Assembly (NCBI RefSeq): GCF_050003625.1 | Contig: NC_134397.1 | Location: 224,378,537 to 224,442,536 of the forward strand | Reading direction: 5' to 3' | DNA: 64,000 nt | From: Haematobia irritans | Lineage: Eukaryota; Arthropoda; Insecta; Diptera; Muscidae | Part shown: in pieces, positions 11,075 through 22,703 of the stretch | How the letters are laid out: every line of letters starts with the position of its first letter | Position numbering within the stretch: position 1 is the first letter of the stretch | The notes under the pieces: generated by a model | The model's database searches: none | The model's input: the letters and a program-made list of their open reading frames with translations, nothing else | What the model was told of the DNA's origin: nothing | Program-made: the position numbers and the translations under genes

Positions 11075-11661
11075 TGTCTGTGTTGGACTTCATATAGAGC
11101 TAAAGACATTTTAACAATCTTTAATTCCAACATTTTTTTTCCAAAATATGAAATTTTATTAAACAACAGAAAGAAAATTATTAGTTTCAATAAATTTTCT
11201 TCAATTTCACAAAAATATTAAATTATTTGTATCATGTTGCAATTACTAAAATATTTTAGTTAACATTTTCTAATATATACTCGACAACAAAATAGGAAAT
11301 GACCTGCCTTTCGACATACACTAAAAAACAGTGAACCCACCAGGAAAGACAATTTTAGTTAACTTTAGAAAAATTAGATTATGTTTAGAAAATTTTAACT
11401 AAACTGTATTAGAAACGCAGATGTTACGACGATTTTACAAAGTAAGTAATTTTCGACAAATTTAAGAAAATTTATTAGACAAAATTATAATTTTTCACTT
11501 ATTAATGAAAATTTCGTAGTTTGAAGGAAGAACTTGGAGTTCGAAATTGCAAAAATATCTTTAGTGCCATGCGAAGTTCAAGATGGGCGCATTATTGGTA
11601 AAATTTACAAAATTTTAAGAAATTTTGAACTATGGTGTGGGAGTCATGAATTTGTGTATAA
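11075..11661. other. AT-rich spacer with MITE-like end
   Basis: At 11324 a TA-preceded CACTAAAAAACAGTGAACCC terminus occurs; its relatives are at 46812-46852 (inverted) and 59943. TTTAGTTAACTTTAGAAAAA motifs follow. No gene seen. Confidence 0.4.
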
Positions 11662-11786
11662 TTATACCCTAAACCACATAGTGGTCAGGGTATAATGACT
11701 TTAATATGCCAAAAATGTGCTTGCCAGAAATATTGATTTTTGACCCAATAAAATATATACCGATCGACTCAGAATCACCTCTTGAG

Positions 11787-12236
11787 CAGAGAATGAAACC
11801 GACCCATTTTTGTCGGCGGCGGCTAATACTAATTTTTTGACTCCGGCGGCGGCGGCTTGATGGCTAAGCAGATATAAATTTGTCTTATCGACGGCGGACA
11901 ATTATCCATAATAAAATCAATTTGATGTTATACGAATGGTAATGAGATTAGTTGTACAACTTAACTTACAATCACATTTACACATAATTCAAATGTTCTG
12001 AGTCAAATTTTTGCAAAATTATTGTAGCAACTTGATACTGACGGATTTTGGGTGGAAAGTTAAACATTTTGACAAAGAATGCAACCATTATTAATAATTT
12101 TTTCTGATTCAAATCAATATTTTTGATTAATTGGCGGCTAACTTTAAGTCGAGATGAGTCGGCGACGGCTTCGACTGGTAAAAACTAGTCGGCGGCGGCT
12201 AAAATCGGCGGCGCGACTCGGTGGCTTCATTCTCTG
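11787..12236. mobile_element. nonautonomous hAT element (450 bp) with CGGCGG clusters
   Basis: Terminal inverted repeats CAGAGAATGAA / TTCATTCTCTG are flanked by an 8-bp duplication CTCTTGAG / CTCCTGAG (11779-11786, 12237-12244; one mismatch). Both subterminal regions contain GTCGGCGGCGGCT-type motifs, unusually GC-rich here and possibly transposase-binding repeats. No coding region. Confidence 0.85.
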
Positions 12237-12387
12237 CTCCTGAGTCGATCTAGCCCTTGGTGTCCGTCCGTCCGTCCATGTATTTGTTGTTCGTAGGATT
12301 CCGGTCGCAATTATTAACCGATTTTGATGAAATTTGGTATGCGGCGCTTCTTTGGCACAAGGACGAACGCTATTGAATATAGCTCCC

Positions 12388-13786
12388 AGGTTGGCTGATA
12401 AGTCCCCGGTCTGACACATAAATGGCGTCGCTAGTATTAAATGCATATTATTTTTATATAGTACCAACAAAGATAATTGAGAAGAAGATGCAGTCTTTTC
12501 ATAGCAAAACTGAAACACCAGATGACTCTGCCAACAAAATATCATAAAGTTTGCGTCGACGTGTCTCTCAAATGTACTGCCGTTTGCGTCGGAAAATATC
12601 ATAACATTTGTGTTTTTCATAAATTTCTGAATAAAATCCCACAAAAGCAATACCAAAACGATTGTAGAAAATTAAAATAATACGTATGTGTATATTAAAG
12701 CGAATATTCATTATGGTTTTATGTGAATATTGCCGTTTAAATTTATTCTTGGGCAGAGCTGCTTTGGAAAAAATTTCGTGTTTTGATAAAATACTGTTTT
12801 CTGAATGGAAAAAATACGGAGGAAGCAAAAACTTGGCTTGATAATGAGTTTTCGGACTCTGCCCCCAGGGAAACAAGAATTGATTGGTATGCAAAATTCA
12901 AGTGTGGTGAAATGAGCACGGAGGACGGTGAACGCAGTGGACGCCCGAAAGAGGTGGTTACCGACGAAAACATCAAAAAAATCCACAAAATGATTTTGAA
13001 TGACCGTAAAATGAAGTTGATCGAGATAGCAGAGGCCTTAAAGATATCAATGCGGAAGCTTTGTGCAAAATGGGTGCTGATGATTCTGAGCGGTGTTTGC
13101 AGCTGTTAACTCGTAATTCACCCGAGTTTTTCCATCGATATGTTACAATGGATGAAACATGGCTCCATCACTACACTCCTAAGTCCAATCGACAGTCGGC
13201 TGAGTGGACAGCGACCGGTGAACCGTCTCCGAAGCGTGGAAAGACTCAAAAGTCCGCTGGCAAAGTAATGGCCTCTGTTTTTTGGGATGCGCATGGAATA
13301 TTTTTTATCGATTATCTTGAGAAAGGAAAAACCATCAACAGTGACTATTATATGGCGTTATTGGAGCGTTTGAAGGTCGAAATCGCGGCAAAACGACCCC
13401 ATATGAAGAAGAAAAAAATGTTGTTCCACCAAGACAACGCATCGTGCCACAAGTCATTGAGAACGATGGCAAAAATTCATGAATTCATGCTTCCCCACCC
13501 ACCGTATTCTCCAGATCTGGCCCCCAGCGACTTTTTCTTGTTCTCAGACCTCAAAAGGATGCTCGCAGGTAAAAAATTTGGCTGCAATGAAGAGGTGATC
13601 GCTGAAACTGAGACCTATTATGAGGCAAAACCGAAGTAGTACTACCAAACTGGTATCAAAAAATTGGAAGGTCGATATAATCGTTGTGTCGCTCTTGAAG
13701 GGAACTATGTTGAATAATAAAAACGAATTTTGACAATAAAAAATGGGTTTTTCTTTGTTAGACCGGGGACTTATCAGCCAACCTGT
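12388..13786 (+). mobile_element. mariner B, Himar1-like
   Basis: The 5' repeat AGGTTGGCTGATAAGTCCCC has lost its first bases and the left TA. The 3' repeat GGGGACTTATCAGCCAACCTGT is complete and followed by TA. The 5' leader from ~12470 to 12755 does not match copy E and seems replaced or rearranged. It interrupts a HINE-IV monomer (AGCTCCC | TATGTATCGCCCG). Confidence 0.9.
12757..13717 (+). pseudogene. mariner transposase B, internally deleted
   Basis: The start codon region is lost; similarity starts near TTTCGTGTTTTGATAAAATA. Relative to the Himar1-type protein, a 13-residue block before MRKLCAKW is missing. A deletion after LCAKW shifts the frame, and a small deletion after KIHE shortens the second-to-third Asp spacing below 34. 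A TAG at 13637-13639 replaces a Glu codon. MDETW, HQDNASC and SPDLAPSD are all retained, so the catalytic Asp residues survive but the protein does not. Confidence 0.9.
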
Positions 13787-14532
13787 TATGTATCGCCCGA
13801 ATTCGATAAATGGGGTCAGATTGCGCTCATTTACTAACCGAACGGCGTTAAATTTGTCACAAAGTAATCCAATTGACTACCCTTTAAGTCTGCCAAATTT
13901 CACCGAAATCGGTTCAGATTTAGATATAGCTCCCATATATATGTATCGCCCGATTTTTCCAAATTTGGCCACAAGTCCCTTATTTATAAACCGATCTTAC
14001 TCAAAGTTGGCCTACTCTAATATTCTATAGTACTAACCATATGTGCCAAAAATCATGGAAATCGGTTCAGATTTAGATGTAGCTCCCATATATATGCATC
14101 GCCCGATTTTCCAAAATTTGGTCATAATAGCCTTATTTATTAACCGATCATACTGAAATTTAGCACTTTCTGTTAGTAACTTTCTGTGGTACCAACCAAA
14201 CCTGCATCCGAATCGGTTCAGATTTAGATATACCTCCCATATGTATGTAGAGCCCGATTTTGAAAAATTTCCCCTAATATCCATACTTTGACCATCATTT
14301 ATTAATTTTCGACTTCATTTATTAATTCAAATTTAGCACAAGGTAAATTTTGGTTTTTTGGTTGTGGTATCAACCAAACCTGGAAAATTTCATCCAAATC
14401 GGTTGAGATGTAGATATAGCTCCCATATATGTGCATCGCTCGATTTTCCCAAATTTTGGCCATAAGACACTTATTTATTAACTACGAGTAATGTTACTCA
14501 AATTGCTAATATTGAAGTATTAGCCGATCATA

Positions 14533-15185
14533 CACTGAAAAAAAAGCATACTCGGTTCCAAAGATTTTGTCTTTACTTTAAAAATTTGGTATTGATTCCG
14601 AGCCAAAGAAGCGGAGAATACAAGTAAGGATACTTTTAACACAATTCTCTTTTAAATTTAGGTTTTGTGTACTTGCTTCTAGGAAGCAAATTTTAATTTT
14701 TCGCTTTCTCAGCTTTTTTTCTTCATATGCTATCAAAGTCCTTTAAAAACGAGTTAACGGCAACTTTATTTTCCAAATTGGGACTCGACTTCCAGTAGAA
14801 ATTATGCTATATTTGAAGTAAAAAGCTTCTTTAAAATAAAGTTTTGAAAAACATGTCCTATATTTGAACGATTTTTTGCTTTGTAGTCAAGATGCAAAAA
14901 GACAACAAATTTAAAGACAATATCATTAAATTTAAAGAATTTTTCTGAATTATTAAAGTCATGTTGACCTTAGCCTATAAATTTTTTCTTTCATGTTAAG
15001 ATACCCATGTTTAAGTCAAATCACTTAATTATAAGGACAACACGACTTCATTGAAAAGCTTTTCGACTTTTGGACAAGGAAAATAACTTTATTTTAGAGA
15101 AATGCGTCTTCTATGCTAAGCAAAATTTGTATTCGTATTTTAAAGACATGAAATCTTTGACCTCACGACAATATTTTTTTCAGTG
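14533..15185. mobile_element. TA-flanked MITE (653 bp), CACTGAAAAAAA ends
   Basis: Inverted ends CACTGAAAAAAAAG and TTTTTTTCAGTG are flanked by TA at 14531-14532 and 15186-15187. The interior is AT-rich and noncoding. TA duplication and short inverted ends suggest a Tc1/mariner-superfamily MITE; the driving family is unknown. Confidence 0.75.
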
Positions 15186-15533
15186 TAGTTAGACTTACAT
15201 GTAGCACTTTCACAAATATATTTCCCAAGTTTCACAAATTTTGATTTATTAACCACACTAATTTAGCGATTTCCTTTTTATTAATAATGGACTCAATACT
15301 AACTCTGTAGGTTCAGAACCAATTATATCTCCTAATATCAGACATTTCTGTTCAGATTGTAATACAACTCCCATGAACACGTACCCCTTAATGTTCTTAA
15401 ATATGGAAATGCGGTTTAAACTCCAAACCTATACCAATAATACCCCACAAATGGTTATGTTTACTAATTCAGTAAGGGTGGTTTAGGATATGATATAGTC
15501 GGCCCCGTACGACTTTCTACTTTACTTACTTGT

Positions 15534-17615
15534 TTGATGGGGGTATATTAACTTTGTCATTCCGTTTGTAACACATCGAAATATTGCTCTAAGACCCCCA
15601 TAAAGTATATATATATTATGGGTCGTGGTGAAATTCTGAGTCAATCTGAGCATGTCTGTCCGTCCGTCTGTTGAAATCACGCTAACTTCCGAACGAAACA
15701 AGCTATCGACTTGAAACTTGGCACAAGTAGTTGTTATTGATGTAGGTCGGATGGTATTGCAAATGGGCCATATCGGTCCACTTTTACGTATAGCCCCCAT
15801 ATAAACGGACCCCCAAATTTCGCTTGCGGATCCTCTAAGAGAAGCAAATTTCATCCGATCCGGCTGAAATTTGGTACATGGTGTCAGCATAGGATCTCCA
15901 ACAACCATGCAAAAATTGGTCCACATCGGTCCATAATTATATATAGCTCCCATATAAACCAATCCCCAGATTTGACCTCCGGTGCCTTTTTGAGAATTAA
16001 ATTTCATCCGATCCGGCTGAAATTTGGTACATGGTGTAAGTATATGGTCTCTAACAACTATGCAAAAATTGGTCTACATCGGTCAATAATTATATATGGC
16101 CCCCGTATAAACCGATCCCCCAATTTGGCTTGTGGATCCTCTAAGAGAAGCAAATTCCATACGATCCGGCTGAAATTTGGGACATGGTGTCAGCATATGA
16201 TCTCCAACAACCATGCAAAAATTGGTCCACATCGGTCCATAATTATATATAGCTCCCATATAAACCGGTTCCCCGATTTGGCTTGCGGAGCCTCTAAGAC
16301 AATCAAATTTCATCCGATTGGTTCACATCGGTCACCAGATTTGACCTCCGGAGCCTCTTGGAAGACCAAAATTCATCTGATTCAGTTGAAATTTGGTACG
16401 TGTTGTTAATATATGGACTCAAAAACCCATGCAAAAATTGGTCGAAATCGGTTCATAATTATATATAGCCCCCATAGGTTAGGTTAGGTGGCAGTCCGAT
16501 GTACCAGGCTCACTTAGACTATTCAGTCCATTGTGGTACCACAGTGGTGAACTTCTCTGTTATCACTGAGTGCTGCCCGATTCCATGTTAAGCTCATTGA
16601 CAAGGGACCTCCTTTTTACAGCCGAGTCCGAACGGCGTTCCACATTGCACTGAAACCACTTAGAGAAGCTTTGAAACCCTCAGATATGTAACCAGCATTA
16701 CTGAGGTGGGATAATCCACCGCTGAAAAACTTTTCGGTGTTCGGTCGAAGCAGGAATCGAACCCACGACCTTGTGTATTCAAGGCGGGCATGCTAATCAT
16801 TGCACCACGGTGGCTCCCCATATAAACCGATCCTCAGATTTGACCTCCGGAGCCCCTTGGAAGAGCAAAATTCATCCCATTCGGTTGAAATTTGGTACAT
16901 GATGTTAGCATATGGTATCCAACAACCATGCAGGAATTGGTTCATATCAGTCCATAATTATGTATAGCCCCCATAAAAACCAATCCCCAGATTTGACCTC
17001 CGGTGCCTTTTGGAGAAGCAAAATTCATCCGATCTGGTTGAAATTTGGTGCGTGGTGGTAGTATATGCTATTTAACAATCATGCGAAAAGTGGTCCATAT
17101 CAGTCCATAATCATATATAGCCCCCATATAAACCGAACCCGATATTTAGTTTTGGAGCCTCTTGGAGGAAAAAATTTCATCCGAGTCAGTTGAAATTTGG
17201 TACATTGTGCTCGTATATGGCCGTTAACAACCATGCCTAAGTAGGTCTATATCGGTCTATAGTGTTATATAGCCCTCAGATAAATCGATCCCCAATCACA
17301 CAAAAATTGGTCCATATCAAGTTCATAATTGTATATAACCCCCATATAAGCGACCCCCACATTTCAATTCTGGCTCTCTATGTACCGTGCAAAAGTCCAT
17401 ATCGATTCGTAATTATTTGTAGACTTACCTATACATACCTTTTTTGTTTAATATATACCACGTATGGACTAACTCACAATTTAGAAAATGATGTTAAGAA
17501 GTTTTAAGATCCCAAAACCCAAGTAATTCGATTGTGGATGACAGTCTTTCGTAGAAGTTTCTGCGCAATCCATGGTGGATTCGGCCTGGCCGAACTTACG
17601 GCCGTATATACTTGT
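15534..17615 (+). mobile_element. HINE-I copy 3, plus orientation, with a SINE inside
   Basis: It directly follows the ACTTGT end of HINE-IV and lacks the first ~15 bases (starts GATGGGGGTATA). It has a GTCCGTCCGTCTG core at ~15658, many ~152-bp monomers, and a 3' end of TTCGGCCTGGCCGAACTTAC ... ACTTGT at 17615. The SINE at 16477-16815 splits one monomer. Confidence 0.8.
16477..16815 (-). repeat. tRNA-headed SINE, complete copy 2
   Basis: Same family and length as the copy at 10735, flanked by a perfect 7-bp duplication CCCCATA (16470-16476 and 16816-16822). The tail reads GGTTAGGTTAGGTGGCAG on the plus strand. Box A and box B are well conserved on the minus strand. Confidence 0.9.
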
Positions 17616-18351
17616 TTCATCTGTTTTAGTTAATTTAACTAAAGTACGCAAACAATTATAAAATTCATGGAAACTTTCTTAAAACGTAATAATTCCATGA
17701 ACTAAAATAGGATTAAATCGACTTTAGTGAAATATAGAGTTGACATTTTTTGACTGTTGAGGAGCCAAAACCAAATTTATGTAATTTAAAATACATACGT
17801 TCGATATACAGCAATAGGTCATAAATCGGTATAGAAAACGGTCGAAAGATTTATATCGATATATAGTTTTCTTTTATACTGGAGTTTGAGAAATATTGGA
17901 ATTAGATATGTTTTCTGAAAACAGCAAATTTGAATTCAACTATATATCAAGTATTTGAAATTCTCTTATTTTCGGAATGTTTGTGGATGTTGTCTTAGCT
18001 AACAAAAAGTCTTCGTTTTCTAAATAGGGGGTTGTATTTCAACTCAGACATTAACCAATGGTAATATAACAAACACCACTAGATGGCACATGCATATGAG
18101 TTTTCGGAATAAAAAATGCCAGAAACTCATTGTACAATTTTAACATTTTATTTCGGATACTCATTCCAATAATTGGGGGTAAAAATCTACAGAGTTTCAA
18201 TTTTAAATTAAGGCTAACCAAATGATGAAATTTGTTGCCTAACACCTAACACCAGATGTTTAAAATTTATCTAAAACTCGAATAAAGATTTTTCTGATAA
18301 ATCTAGAAACATTAAATTTATATTCGAGAAGTGTACCATTTGGACCGATTT
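17616..18351. other. no gene seen
   Basis: AT-rich; the first ~120 bases resemble the TTTAGTTAA/AACTAAA MITE interiors. The reading frame at 18051-18245 has no recognisable features. Confidence 0.35.
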
Positions 18352-18675
18352 TTATACCCACCACCATAGAATGGTGACGGGGGTATAATAAGTTTGTTTT
18401 TGTAACACATCGAAATATCGATTTCCGACTATATAAAGTATATATATATATTCTTGATCAGGGAGAAATTCTAAGACGATATAACGATGTCCGTCTGTCT
18501 GTCGGTTGTAATCACGCTACAGTCTTCAATAATGAAGCAATCGTGCTGAAATTTTGCACAAACTCGTCTTTTGTCTGCAGGCAGGTCAAATTCGAAGATG
18601 GGCTATATCGGTCCAGGCGTTGATATAGTCTCCATATAAACCGTCTTGGGCTTATAGAAATCGTAGTTTTTATCC

Positions 18676-18847
18676 TGTAGGGACACACTTTAATATTTTG
18701 TACTTGTAAAATTATTCATCAGTTAGTCTTTGAAATTTGTGTATTGTTTTTTTTTAAAAAGAAAGGGAGAGGAGAATAAAAGAATTTGTTCATTAATTTT
18801 TAAATGTGCCTTTGTTTAATTTTCTTAAAAATATAAAACTACGCACA
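18676..18847 (+). repeat. 5' LTR
   Basis: A 172-bp terminal repeat starting TGTAGGGACAC and ending CTACGCACA. Its last 93 bp are repeated at 19516-19608, the 3' LTR remnant. Confidence 0.8.
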
Positions 18848-18890
18848 TAATTGGTGACCCCGACGTGATGGAAGTAAATTTGTCGCCGTT

Positions 18891-19403
18891 AAGAATCGCC
18901 TAATTGAAACTTTTTCCGAATCTCAGGAATCAAAACTCCGAAGATTGCTAAAAAATCAAGAATTAGGAGATCAAAAACCATCGCATTTGCTTCAGGTCAT
19001 GAAAAATCTTGCTTCTGGCCAATTAAATGACGCTGTCCTCAAGACTCTCTTTTTGGAACAACTTCCAGAAGATGTTCGGTCCATATTAACAATAAGCCAA
19101 GTAAGTGACGTGTCTTCTTTAGCTTTGCAAGCTGACAAAATTATGGGTCTACGTTCGCCACAACTTTTTGAAGTAACTGCTACATCTGGAAATATTGATC
19201 TGACAAAAATATCCCAGCAAATTGAAGCTTTAGAGAAAAAATTCAACAATTTTTCTAGAAACCGCAGCCAAAATCGTGCCGGAACCGATTCCAAATTACG
19301 AGACAGAAGTAAGTCACGACGCAGGGATTGGTGTTGGTACCATAATCGGTTTGCCGAAAAGGCAACAAAATGCATTTCCCCATGCTCATTCTCAAAAAAC
19401 TAG
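18891..19403 (+). pseudogene. partial gag of a Ty3/gypsy-like retrotransposon
   Basis: A capsid-like segment reads LLKNQELGDQKPSHLLQVM and LFLEQLPEDVRSIL. A basic stretch and a CWYHNRFAEKATKCISPC motif follow, typical of insect Ty3/gypsy Gag proteins. The N-terminal part is deleted: the frame begins right after the leader, without an ATG. It closes with TAG at 19401-19403. The next frame encodes a protease start with the active-site DTGAD at ~19498-19512, then is cut off by the LTR junction. Confidence 0.85.
19394..19400 (+). promoter_or_regulatory. -1 ribosomal frameshift slippery heptamer (gag-pol)
   Basis: A AAA AAC in the gag frame sits directly before the gag TAG. The protease frame lies at -1 and is open across this point, so a -1 slip here would join gag to the protease. 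No downstream pseudoknot was worked out. Confidence 0.6.
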
Positions 19404-20649
19404 AGGAACATTCGGAAGTTGCGACAATTCCGGATGATAATGGTATCTCGTGTCGCCTTTTTGTTGAGGATAAGCTTTCTAAAAGACAATTTTTAATTGA
19501 CACCGGGGCCGATTTGAAAAAGAAAGGGAGAGGAGAATAAAAGAATTTGTTCATTAATTTTTAAATGTGCCTTTGTTTAATTTTCTTAAAAATATAAAAC
19601 TACGCACAATCCAATTTGCCTGAAATTTGAAATCTAGAGGTATTTTATGACCATAAAGAGGTGTGCCAAAAATGGTGAGTATCGGTCCATGCTTTGGTAA
19701 GCCCCCATATAGACCGATCTCCCGAATTTACTTCTTGGGCTTATAGAAAGCGCAGTTTTATTCAATTTACCTGAAATTGGAAATCTAGAGGTATTGTGGG
19801 ATCACAAATACGTGTGCCAAAAATTGTGAGTATCGGTCCATGTTTTGGTATGGTCCCCATATAAAACGACCTCCCGATTTGGGGTCTTGGGCTTATAGAA
19901 ACCGTAGTTTTTATCCAATTTGTCTGAAATTGGAAATCTAGAGGTATTTTAGGACCATAAACAGGTGTGCCGAAAATGGTGAGTATCGGTCCATATTTTG
20001 GTATAGCCCCCATGTAGACCGATCTCCCGAATTTACTTCTTGGGCTTCTGGAATCCGACGTTTTTATCCTATTTGCTTGAAATTGGAAATCTAGAGGTGT
20101 TTTCGGGTCATAAAGATGTGTGCCGAAAATGGTGAGTATCGGTCCATATTTTAGTATAGCTCCCATAAGAACGATCTCCCGATTTAACTCCTTGGGTTTC
20201 TAGAAACCGTAGTTTTTATCTGATTTGCCTGAAATTGTAAATATTCTGGTATTTTAGGCTCACAAAAACGTGTATCGGATTAAGTTTTATGGGTCCATTT
20301 GGTAATGCCTGCATATAGAACGACTTCACTTTTTGAACTCAATGTAATATTTCCAGATTTTACTTCCACAGATTTAAAATTTCAAATCAAGACGTTATTT
20401 TATAATTTTCTTGCACACTTACAAGAGATGTTAATGATTCCTCTAAAAAAAAACAAAACAAACAAAAATGGTTCTTATAAATCCAGAATCTGATATAGTC
20501 TTCATAGGTGAAATCTTTAAATTTATCTTCGGGAAGTGTCCCCAAGTCCTCAAGCCCTCCTTAAATTTCAAAGGAAACCCTAATATTTGGTTCATGGTGG
20601 TGGGTATTTAAGATTCGGCCCGGCCGAACTTAGTGCTGTATATACTTGT

Positions 20650-21315
20650 TTTGAGATAATATGGGGTTTTCAGAGGAAACTAAACCAGTTGCCTTTTCGT
20701 TCGCCTCGAGATGAGCGATTCGTCAAAAATCCCATATTGGTATCTCGAGAGCCAGAGTCTGTGGAATCCCAATTGTTTCGTTGTTCGATAGTAAGTCATA
20801 AATAATGGGTTCATGATGAGCGCAAAAGCTATGAATGGGATGTCCACCATTTTAACAGCTGTTGCACTGAATTTGCATCACTTCTCAGGGTGTGAAACGA
20901 ATGCAGCGTTTTGGATGTGAATTAAAACATTTTGTGATATTTTGCCAGATAAATAATTTTTATATTTTTTTTAATAATTTTTAATGCATTCTAAAGTTGA
21001 GTATTAAGTTCGAGTTAAGCCGCTAAAATGGCATCTTTTTTCACGGTTACATTTCTTTAAAAACTCATTAAAAAAATAAACTTTTTCAATTGTTGCTTTA
21101 GATGATTAACCATCAAGTTATAAAAACATTTGCCCAAAATAGTTAGAATTTTATTCAGCTTTTATAGATTTATTTTCGATTTTAGAGGCTAAACTGAAAC
21201 TTAGTACCCTTGTCTGTAAGGTTTGAACTCAACAAAATTTAAATAATTTGTACCATTTTACTAGGGCTAAAATCCCGGGATTTTCGGAAAGGGATTTAAC
21301 ACAAATCCGTGGATT
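20650..21315. other. repeat remnants; no gene seen
   Basis: 20810-20960 matches the interior of the hAT at 3269-4380 in reverse. 20998-21207 resembles the GAGTATTAAGTTCGAGTTNA MITE at 38171. The frame at 20587-20805 spans the HINE-V end and is not a gene. Confidence 0.5.
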
Positions 21316-22703
21316 TTTATACCCTGCGCCACACTGTGGAACAGGGTATTATAAGTTAGTGCATATGTTTGTAACACCCAGAAGGAGACGAGATAGACAC
21401 ATGGTGTCTTTGGCAATAATGCTCAGGGTGGGTCCCTGAGTCGATATAACCATGTCCGTCTGTCCGTCCGTCCGTCCGTCTGTGAACACATTTTTGTGAT
21501 CAAAGTCTAGGTCGCAATTTAAGTCCAATCGCCTTCAAATTTGGCACATGTTCCTAATTTGGGTCAAAATAGAACCCTATTGATTTTGGAAGAAATCGGT
21601 TCAGATTTAGATATAGCTCCCATATATATCTTTCGGCCGATATGCGCTAATATGGACCCAGCACCCAGAGTTTTATGCCGATTTGCTTGAAATTTTGTAC
21701 AAACATAACATTTAGTCGTATAGTCAAGTGTGCAAAATTTGATTGAAATCGGTTCAGATTTAGATATAGCTCCCATATATATCTTTCGCCCGATATGCAG
21801 AATTTGATAGACTTCTCCATATGGACTAATATGGTCCTAAAAGCCAGAGTTTAAGCCCGATTTGGTTGAAATTTTGCACAGGGAGTAGATTTACCATTGT
21901 AGCTATGCGTGCCAAATTTGATTGAAATCGATTCAGACTTAGATATAGCTCCCATATATATCTTTCGCCCGATATGCACTTATATGGACCCAGAAGCCAG
22001 AGTTTTATCCCGATTAGCTTGAAATTTTGCACAAGGAGTACAATTGGTAGTATAGTCATGTGTGCCAAATTTGATTGAAATCGGTTCAGATTTAGATATA
22101 GCTTCCATATATATTTCTCGCCCGATATGGACTTATATGGCCCCAGAAGCCAGAGTTTTGGCCCAATTTGGTTGAAATTTTGCACTAGAAGTACAATTAG
22201 TAATATAGTCATGTGTACCAAATTTGATTGAAATCGGTTCAGATTTAGATATAGCTCCCATATATATGTTTTTCTGATTTCGACAAAAATGGTCAAAATA
22301 CCAACATTTTCCTTGTTAAATCGCCACTGCGTAGTCGAAAAGTTGTAAAAATTACTCTAATTTTCCTAAACTCCTAATACATATATATCGAGCGATAAAC
22401 CATAAATAAACTTTTGCGAAGTTTCCTTAAAATTGCTTCTGATTTAAATGTTTGCCATATTCTTTTACTAAAATTGTGTTCCACCCTAGTGCATTAGCCA
22501 ACTTAAATTTTGAGTCTATAGATTTTGTAAAAGTCTATCAAATTCTGTCCAAATCGAGTGATATTTAAATGTTTGTATTTAGGACAAACCTTTATATATA
22601 GCACCCAACACATTTGACGGATGGTATCGAAAATTTAGATCTACAAAGTGGTGCAGGGTATAATATAGTCGGCCCCGCCCGACTTTAGACTTTCCTTACT
22701 TGT
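21316..22703 (+). mobile_element. HINE-II copy, plus orientation, near full length
   Basis: 5' hairpin TATACCCTGCGCCACACTGT...CAGGGTATTATA, core GTCCGTCTGTCCGTCCGTCC (~21451), monomers TAGATATAGCTCCCATATAT. The 3' end is GTGGTGCAGGGTATAATATA, the palindrome AGTCGGCCCCGCCCGACT, and ACTTGT. It is among the clearest reference copies for this subfamily. Confidence 0.85.

Larger units (their letters stand above)
11662..15533 (+). mobile_element. HINE-IV, plus orientation, three nested insertions
   Basis: It starts with the 5' hairpin TATACCCTAAACCACATAGT...GGGTATA and has a CCGTCCGTCCGTCC core (~12261-12276). Its monomers are TAGATATAGCTCCCATATAT with CGCCCGATTTT. It ends AGTCGGCCCCGTACGACT...TTACTTGT at 15533. 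Inserted in it are a hAT (11787-12236), mariner B (12388-13786) and a TA-flanked MITE (14533-15185). Confidence 0.75.
18676..19608 (+). mobile_element. internally deleted Ty3/gypsy-type LTR retrotransposon
   Basis: A TG...CA LTR (18676-18847) is followed by a primer-binding-site-like TTGGTGACCCCGACGTGATG, a gag segment and the start of a protease. It then jumps into the last 93 bp of the 3' LTR (19516-19608). A 4-bp target duplication ATCC (18672-18675, 19609-19612) proves the outer borders. Most of pol is gone; the deletion junction falls at a shared AAAAAGAAAGGGAG. Confidence 0.85.
18352..20649 (+). mobile_element. HINE-V, plus orientation, with an LTR element inside
   Basis: The 5' hairpin is TATACCCACCACCATAGAAT...GGGTATA and the core is GTCCGTCTGTCTGTCGG. 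Monomers carry TGAGTATCGGTCCATATTTT and TTGGGCTTATAGAAACCG. The 3' end is GGTGGGTATTTAAGATTCGG, the palindrome TTCGGCCCGGCCGAA, and ACTTGT at 20649. The LTR element at 18676-19608 splits it. Confidence 0.75.
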
